A stretch of 20,473 nucleotides of DNA from an uncultured bacterium. Lineage in GTDB: Bacteria > Vulcanimicrobiota > Xenobia > Xenobiales > Xenobiaceae. A program made the position numbers and the translations under genes. Under the pieces are notes generated by a model that was not told the DNA's origin, made no database searches, and worked only from the letters and a program-made list of their open reading frames with translations. The stretch covers positions 1-20,473 of the forward strand of contig CAKTUZ010000035.1 of NCBI GenBank assembly GCA_934621605.1, read 5' to 3'. Below, piece by piece: positions 16,512-20,473 of this stretch. The first letter of the stretch is position 1, and each line of letters starts with the position of its first letter.

Positions 16512-17738
16512 GTGCCCACTTATCAGTATCAGGCCCAAACCAGAGACGGCAAGATCATAAACAGTACCATAGAAGCTGTAAATCTTAATTTGGCCATAGA
16601 TACTCTAACCTCCAGCAAGCTCAAAATTATTGAAATTGCTCCGCAGAAATTTAACCCTTTGGGCTTCCTCAGCGACTTTAAGGCTTTAAAAAGAGAATCA
16701 GTGGTAATGATGACCAGGCGTATGGTTGCTCTGGTCAAAGGTGGGTTATCTTTAGATAGGGCACTTACTGTATTACAAGAGCAAGAAGAAGATCCTAAAC
16801 TGAAGCCTATTTTGTCGCAAGTTCTCCATGATGTGCGAGTAGGTTCTACGGTATCTTGGGCCATGTCCAAACATCCACAGGCTTTTGATACATTATATAT
16901 ATCCATGGTCAAAGTAGGTGAAACTACTGGCGATATCGGCGCCTTGCTTGAACGTCTGGCTGACTTTTTGGAGAGAGACTTAAACATTAGACAAAAAGCT
17001 AAGTCAGCTATGACTTACCCTACTCTTATTTTAATAGTCAGCCTTTTGGTTATAGGTGGCATTTTCTTCTACATTATGCCCCCACTCTTGGGTGTATTTA
17101 CGCAAATGACTGTCGGTACGGCTAATTTGCCTCTGCCTACAAAAATAATGTTCTTCTTAACTGATCTGACTAAGAGTCCTCTCACTTATCTGACTATAGC
17201 TCTGTTGGGTGTTTATTATTTCTTCTTTATGCGCCCTTATTTGGAATCGCCCAGCGGAAAATTCAAATACGATAGATTCAAACTTACCGTTCCTATCTTT
17301 GGGGAATTAAATAAGAAACTTTTGGTAGCTCAGTTTTGTCGTATTCTCTCCACTCTATTAAGCACAGGTGTTCCCGTAGTCAAGAGCTTAGAAATATTGC
17401 AAGATTTCTCCGGCAACGATTATTTCAAGCAAATGGTCATCGTACCGCTTATCGATGGCATTAAAGAGGGTCAGTCCATGTCGTCAATTATCGAAGAGGA
17501 TGGCTTCTTCCCTGCCATGGTTCAGAGCATGATGGCCGTAGGTGAAACAACTGGTGAAATGCCACGTATGTTGGCCCGCGTTTCCGACTTCTATGATAAA
17601 GAAGTCATTTACGCCTTGGAAAGCATGCTCAATTTGGTAGAGCCGATTATGATTGGCGGTATGGGTATGCTGGTTTGCTTTATCCTTTTGTCTGTATTTT
17701 TACCTCTCTACCAAGCAATCATGAATATGAGCGCTTAG
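16512..17738 (+). CDS. PilC/GspF-type inner-membrane platform protein
   Basis: A polytopic inner-membrane protein of type II secretion or type IV pilus machines, which links the assembly ATPase to pilin assembly. Two copies of the T2SF domain are seen: the first with RRMVALVKGGLSLDRALTVL and VGETTGDIGALLERLADFLE, the second with CRILSTLLSTGVPVVKSLEIL and AVGETTGEMPRMLARVSDFY. Membrane spans lie at about residues 169-194, 222-245 and 377-400. The chosen start is GTG at 16512, since AAGGAG at 16496-16501 precedes it by 10 bases and the protein then opens PTYQYQAQTRDGK, the normal family N-terminus (408 residues). A TTG at 16449 would only add an unconserved 21-residue head. No pilB, pilT or pilin genes are in the window, so whether it is pilC or gspF is open. 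A terminator follows. Confidence 0.93.
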   Translation: MPTYQYQAQTRDGKIINSTIEAVNLNLAIDTLTSSKLKIIEIAPQKFNPLGFLSDFKALKRESVVMMTRRMVALVKGGLSLDRALTVLQEQEEDPKLKPILSQVLHDVRVGSTVSWAMSKHPQAFDTLYISMVKVGETTGDIGALLERLADFLERDLNIRQKAKSAMTYPTLILIVSLLVIGGIFFYIMPPLLGVFTQMTVGTANLPLPTKIMFFLTDLTKSPLTYLTIALLGVYYFFFMRPYLESPSGKFKYDRFKLTVPIFGELNKKLLVAQFCRILSTLLSTGVPVVKSLEILQDFSGNDYFKQMVIVPLIDGIKEGQSMSSIIEEDGFFPAMVQSMMAVGETTGEMPRMLARVSDFYDKEVIYALESMLNLVEPIMIGGMGMLVCFILLSVFLPLYQAIMNMSA

Positions 17739-17767
17739 TGAATCATATCTAGAAATAGCTACCTGAG

Positions 17768-17807
17768 TACCCTCTTTACCTGATAAGTGGTTAGGAGGGT
17801 ATTTTTT
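17768..17807 (+). terminator. Terminator after the PilC/GspF gene
   Basis: TACCCTC (17768-17774) pairs with GAGGGTA (17795-17801) and the stem can extend inward to 13 positions with two mismatches. Six T (17802-17807) follow. Its arms closely match the left-end hairpin of the IS3-like element at 19615-19655. Confidence 0.85.
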
Positions 17808-17822
17808 CGTATTGAAACTAAA

Positions 17823-17858
17823 AGAGCTGCCAACCATAAGGTTGACAGCTCTCCTTTT
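17823..17858. terminator. Second terminator hairpin, probably for the minus strand
   Basis: AGAGCTG-C-CAACC (17823-17835) pairs with GGTTG-A-CAGCTCT (17840-17852), one internal mismatch and an ATAA loop. The minus-strand side ends in TTTT, and the plus-strand side has CCTTTT. It sits just downstream of the calcium-binding fragment read on the minus strand and faces the terminator at 17768, so it likely served that gene. Confidence 0.75.
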
Positions 17859-17915
17859 AACTATCCGGTACTCACTTTATGCGAAGTAGCCACCGTCTAG
17901 ATTGGCAGAAAATCA

Positions 17916-18242
17916 CTACTTAATTACGCTAGCCATATCGACTTTGCGCATCTCGCGGCAGTTAGGCCACCAGTCGAAGGACTTGTAGGTCTGACCATTG
18001 CGCACGAAGGTGCTGGCATAGTTGTTGTGGCTGACTTTGATAGAGGTGATACCGAGTTCATCTAAGGTCTTGAGCTCGTTGGGTTCGGCAATACCGTTAC
18101 CATTGAGGTCGGTCCAAACTCTGAGATCCTTGAGTTCAGCGCCTTCGAGAGAGCCGCTGTTGTCAACATCTAAAGAGGCCATCTCTTCGTAACTATTGTT
18201 GAAACCATTGGCACTACCGAAGAAAGTAAAATTTTTATTTTC
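17916..18242 (-). pseudogene. C-terminal fragment of an EF-hand/RTX-like calcium-binding protein
   Basis: The open frame begins right after an in-frame stop at 18245-18243 and has no credible start: the only ATG (18182) falls inside the domain and has no spaced ribosome site. The first part, GSANGFNNSYEEMASLD, and the EF-hand-like loops DVDNSGSLEGAEL and DLNGNGIAEPNEL, followed by KTLDELGITSI, match the calcium-binding modules at the ends of large hemolysin-type or adhesin proteins. The tail SFDWWPNCREMRKVDMASV is followed by IK and a stop. The same tail recurs at the right edge of the window, so this is probably a copy that lost its upstream part. A real short protein starting at 18182 (88 residues) is possible but less likely. 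Confidence 0.7.
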
Positions 18243-18319
18243 TTACCATGATTTCATTTTTTCCCATAAATAGTATGAACTGAACGCTAGGATTTTAGCT
18301 ACCTTATAACAAATTAACC

Positions 18320-18328
18320 TGATATACT
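18320..18328 (+). promoter_or_regulatory. Extended -10 promoter of the secreted propeller-like gene
   Basis: TG-A-TATACT is an extended -10 element, with the same TATACT box as the glycosyltransferase promoter. No -35 hexamer is evident. Transcription would start near 18335, before the ribosome site at 18351. Confidence 0.5.
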
Positions 18329-18367
18329 CAACAAGCCATACTGTAAATGCGGAGGACACGATTTGTT

Positions 18368-19492
18368 ATGATGAAAAAATTGGCCTTGAGCTTAATCGCC
18401 GGTGCCTGTATCCTTTCCCTAAATGCTGGTCAAGCTTTTGCTGAAGATTGTTTAACCAAACGCACCTTAGAAAAACACGGAATCGGAGTCAATTACACCA
18501 ATACAGTTTTATCCAACTTTAGTCATCGCGGCGACTTTGTGTATCTCATACAAAATACCGACTTTGAGCAGGCCCGCAAAGGCCAATTTAGCGAAATTGT
18601 GGTTGTTCCCATACATAACGGTAAGTTTGTGGAAGAAGGCATCAGACGTCTTCCTTTGGGAGCCCCTGTTACCAGGGTAAATTATACTATGCTCACCCCC
18701 GATCAGAAAGAAATGATTATAGTGACTCGCTCCGGAGCTACTTTTGCCAGATTAGATATGCAAACTGGTGAAACAAAAACTATTCACGAACATGTAGCTG
18801 GCAAACCTGGTTTCAGAGCCTATCCTACAATTCTCCATTATGCAAACGGCAAAATGTTTATAAGAGGATATTTCTATGATGGCGAAGACTTTGCCGACGT
18901 TGATTGCACCGCCACTTTTGATCCTACTAAGAATGGCGTGTTGGCTTTTGACAGAGTTTATGATATAGAACTTCAAGAAGCCAAATTAAAACCTAGAAAC
19001 GATTCTTTTACTGATGTAGACTGTGGATTTTATGCAGCTAAAGATAAAAAAACCGGCAATATGAAAATTTATGCTTGGAATCCTCCCACATTTAAAGAGC
19101 CAACCCAAATCGATGAATGCAAAGAATTTATCTCCTTCTGGGGGGCTTCCAACCGCATGGTCTACGCCACCCAAAAGTCAAACAATCTCTATCAACTGGC
19201 TCTTTACGATGTTAAAACAAAAACCAAAACAATAATCGTTGACGACGCTAAGTTTCCTTACAAAAATGTTTTCTTATCTAGTGACGGAAGTACTGTTTTA
19301 TGTACCGACACAGAAAATCGTGTAAATAGAGCTACTTATTTCTACGCCGACAAATTAACTGGTTGGAAGCTTACCCCTACTGCCGATTTAGGTAAAAGAA
19401 CTGCACTCTTTGGCCCCACTCGTCTAGCTGACGATGGAAGTTATTTTGTTATCTATAACGACAGAGGATTGGATCTTTACAGAACTAAATAA
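18368..19492 (+). CDS. Secreted propeller-like protein of unknown function
   Basis: The N-terminus MMKKLALSLIAGACILSL ending AGQAFA followed by EDC is a classic Sec signal peptide cut by signal peptidase I (AFA motif). The remaining about 350 residues are rich in short beta strands in a repeating style, such as GDFVYLIQNT, KEMIIVTRSGATFARLD, SNRMVYATQKSNNLYQLALYD and GSTVLCTDTENRV. These suggest a WD40/TolB-like beta propeller in the periplasm or outside the cell. No catalytic motif is recognised. Five cysteines lie in the mature part, several in DCTAT, DVDCGF and DECKEF contexts, so disulfides are possible. GGAGG at 18351-18355 favours 18368 (12 bases) over the in-frame ATG at 18347, which overlaps that site. 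Alternative start 18371. It has its own promoter and terminator. Confidence 0.7.
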   Translation: MMKKLALSLIAGACILSLNAGQAFAEDCLTKRTLEKHGIGVNYTNTVLSNFSHRGDFVYLIQNTDFEQARKGQFSEIVVVPIHNGKFVEEGIRRLPLGAPVTRVNYTMLTPDQKEMIIVTRSGATFARLDMQTGETKTIHEHVAGKPGFRAYPTILHYANGKMFIRGYFYDGEDFADVDCTATFDPTKNGVLAFDRVYDIELQEAKLKPRNDSFTDVDCGFYAAKDKKTGNMKIYAWNPPTFKEPTQIDECKEFISFWGASNRMVYATQKSNNLYQLALYDVKTKTKTIIVDDAKFPYKNVFLSSDGSTVLCTDTENRVNRATYFYADKLTGWKLTPTADLGKRTALFGPTRLADDGSYFVIYNDRGLDLYRTK

Positions 19493-19518
19493 TAGATTGG
19501 TTTTATTTAAATGCCATG

Positions 19519-19554
19519 TAGCCTTGCCGCCTTTTAGGCGAAGAGGCTATTTTT
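19519..19554 (+). terminator. Terminator after the secreted protein gene
   Basis: TAGCCT (19519-19524) pairs with AGGCTA (19544-19549), with an inner stem CGCC (19528-19531) and GGCG (19537-19540), followed by TTTTT (19550-19554). Confidence 0.88.
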
Positions 19555-19607
19555 ATAACAATTGATTACAAAAAAAGAGTAGATAGAAAAAAACTTCCGA
19601 CCTACTC

Positions 19608-19619
19608 TGATATGTACCC
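19608..19619 (+). repeat. Left terminal inverted repeat of the IS
   Basis: TGATATGTACCC, an exact inverted match to 20312-20323. It overlaps the start of the hairpin at 19615-19650. Confidence 0.93.
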
Positions 19620-19655
19620 TCTTTACTGAACCAACCAGTTAAAGAGGGTATTTTT
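19615..19655 (+). promoter_or_regulatory. IS left-end hairpin masking the transposase ribosome site
   Basis: TACCCTCTTTA (19615-19625) pairs with TAAAGAGGGTA (19640-19650), with a few more pairs (CTG/CAG) inside after one bulged base. Five T follow (19651-19655), then the orfA ATG at 19656. The ribosome site GAGGG (19644-19648) lies in the right arm. Transcripts entering from outside would be terminated, or their ribosome site sequestered, a control known from other insertion sequences. Confidence 0.75.
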
Positions 19656-19883
19656 ATGCGTTATTCTTATGAGTTTAAAAGAATGTGTGTGGAGCTATAC
19701 CGACTGGGATTGTATCCAGAAACTCCAGTTGGAATTAGCAAAAAAAAGTTTAGGCAAACAATTTATGATTGGGTAAGGATGAAAGAGTCTTGTGGCCCTG
19801 AAGTATTAAAACACGCAAGTCATAATAAGGTTTGGACAATTGAAGAACGTTATTCTTTACTAATAAGAGGAGATATGGTGTAA
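19656..19883 (+). pseudogene. IS3-family OrfA remnant
   Basis: The 75-residue frame opens RYSYEFKRMCVELYRLGLYP and contains KKKFRQTIYDWVRMKES, which resembles the helix-turn-helix DNA-binding OrfA of IS3/IS150-type elements. It is shorter than the usual OrfA (about 100-170 residues) and ends soon after EERYSLL, where the frame meets the OrfB segment. GAGGG lies 7 bases before the ATG, inside the left-end hairpin. It may still make a truncated DNA-binding protein, which in this family can act as a transposition inhibitor; that is inference. Confidence 0.8.
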
Positions 19884-20278
19884 GAATAATTCACCAAGAG
19901 CTTTGCAATCGAGGTTACACTGTAAATCAATTAGACAAAGCATTCAGTAAATTTCCAAAAATATCAGGACTTATCCTACACTCTGATCAGGGATAGCAAT
20001 ATCAGTATACTGTTTATCGACAGAAATTAGCAGAAAATGGGGTTTTACAATCTATGTCGAGAAAAGGTAACTGCTATGATAATTGCATAATAGAAACATT
20101 CTTTGGCAGAATGAAAACTGAAATGTACTATGGATACGAGGAAATGTATGACTCGTTTAAGACTTTTTCAAAAGCTGTGGACGAGTATATAGATTATTAC
20201 AATAACGAGAGAATTCAATCAAAAACAAAATGGATGCCTCCTACAAAATATAGAAAGGCATCCACGCGATTAGCTTAG
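19868..20278 (+). pseudogene. IS3-family OrfB (DDE transposase) remnant
   Basis: In the frame -1 relative to OrfA, the segment from 19868 reads RRYGVRIIHQELCNRGYTVN, an OrfB N-terminal HTH_21-type motif. It then jumps straight to LILHSDQG, so the part with the first catalytic Asp is missing. A TAG at 19994-19996 replaces the Trp normally found after HSDQG. After it come MSRKGNCYDNCIIETFFGRM, with the catalytic Glu in IIETFF, and the C-terminal YYNNERIQSKTKW. The second Asp and the Glu remain, but the first Asp is lost and the frame is interrupted, so the enzyme is dead. Confidence 0.9.
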
Positions 20279-20311
20279 TTTAGTCGCTTGCGAATATGCG
20301 TCCAGGATCCT

Positions 20312-20323
20312 GGGTACATATCA
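20312..20323 (-). repeat. Right terminal inverted repeat of the IS
   Basis: GGGTACATATCA, the exact reverse complement of 19608-19619, followed by the CTC target duplication. Confidence 0.93.
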
Positions 20324-20396
20324 CTCTCGCAATTTACGTTACCCTACAGCTTATAGCCCTTAAAAGCTATAAACCGTAAAATATCCTCAACCTGCC

Positions 20397-20473
20397 CTAC
20401 TTAATTACGCTAGCCATGTCGACTTTGCGCATCTCGCGGCAGTTAGGCCACCAGTCGAAGGAATTGTAGGTTT
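20397..20473 (-). CDS. C-terminus of a second calcium-binding-type protein (partial)
   Basis: Reading leftward from the right edge, the minus strand codes TYNSFDWWPNCREMRKVDMA followed by SVIK and a stop at 20399-20397. The tail differs from the fragment at 17916 by a single visible residue (N for K), so this is a paralogue whose body lies beyond the window. Only 24 complete codons plus the stop are visible; whether this copy is intact cannot be told. Confidence 0.75.
   Translation of the reverse strand, partial: TYNSFDWWPNCREMRKVDMASVIK

Larger units (their letters stand above)
19608..20323 (+). mobile_element. Internally deleted IS3-family (IS150-like) element
   Basis: The ends are perfect 12-bp inverted repeats, TGATATGTACCC (19608-19619) and GGGTACATATCA (20312-20323), beginning TG and ending CA as usual in the IS3 family. 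The flanks repeat CTC (19605-19607 and 20324-20326), a 3-bp target duplication typical of the family. At 716 bp the element is far short of the usual 1.2-1.5 kb. The orfA part survives near the left end and the orfB part is shortened inside and has a nonsense codon. With intact ends it could still be moved by a transposase from a full copy elsewhere. A perfect 12-bp palindrome, CCAGGATCCTGG (20302-20313), abuts the right end. Confidence 0.93.

Noticed and set aside
20349..20372. Terminator after the right-edge calcium-binding gene
   Set aside because: TTATAGC/GCTATAA is a clean 7-bp stem, but no T-run follows on the minus strand.

Overview
The window reads as a chromosomal segment of a Gram-negative-type, moderately AT-rich bacterium. 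The lineage cannot be fixed from the sequence alone. Supporting evidence includes a CarD-type RNA polymerase regulator, a PilC/GspF inner-membrane platform protein, a PDZ/S41 processing protease, a LolA-like exported domain and a signal-peptide-bearing propeller-like protein. Most genes stand alone behind their own terminator-like hairpins rather than in long operons, and several use GTG or atypical starts.

Layout. Positions 1-6362 (minus strand) are one uninterrupted reading frame for a giant TPR protein of at least 2,120 residues that runs off the left edge; its visible C-terminal end is an Ala/Glu/Lys helix coded by 24-bp and 42-bp tandem repeats. After a divergent gap come, on the plus strand, a RimJ/RimL-like acetyltransferase, mtnA (methionine salvage) and holA (DNA polymerase III delta). 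An 800-bp gene-free stretch follows (9519-10324). It is rich in perfect hairpins and contains a plus-strand terminator at about 10070-10104, so it is a good candidate for a large structured RNA. Next are a PsuK-like pseudouridine kinase, a CarD/CdnL-like regulator ended by a very strong terminator, and a GT2-like glycosyltransferase whose promoter geometry predicts a leaderless mRNA.

From 13042 to 17738 the genes concern the envelope: a membrane-anchored C-terminal processing protease (minus strand), a divergent two-compartment protein with a LolA-like exported domain and an amidotransferase-fold-like cytoplasmic domain, and a PilC/GspF protein.

The right end (17739-20473) looks like an accessory, rearranging region. 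A beheaded C-terminal fragment of an EF-hand/RTX-like calcium-binding protein lies at 17916-18242, and a near-identical C-terminus of a second copy enters at the right edge (20397 onward). Between them are a secreted propeller-like protein and a 716-bp internally deleted IS3-family element with intact 12-bp inverted repeats and a 3-bp target duplication.

No CRISPR array, rRNA or tRNA was recognised. The observations most worth following are the structured RNA candidate, the exported-plus-cytoplasmic fusion protein, the duplicated calcium-binding C-terminus, and the hairpin that covers the ribosome site of the IS.
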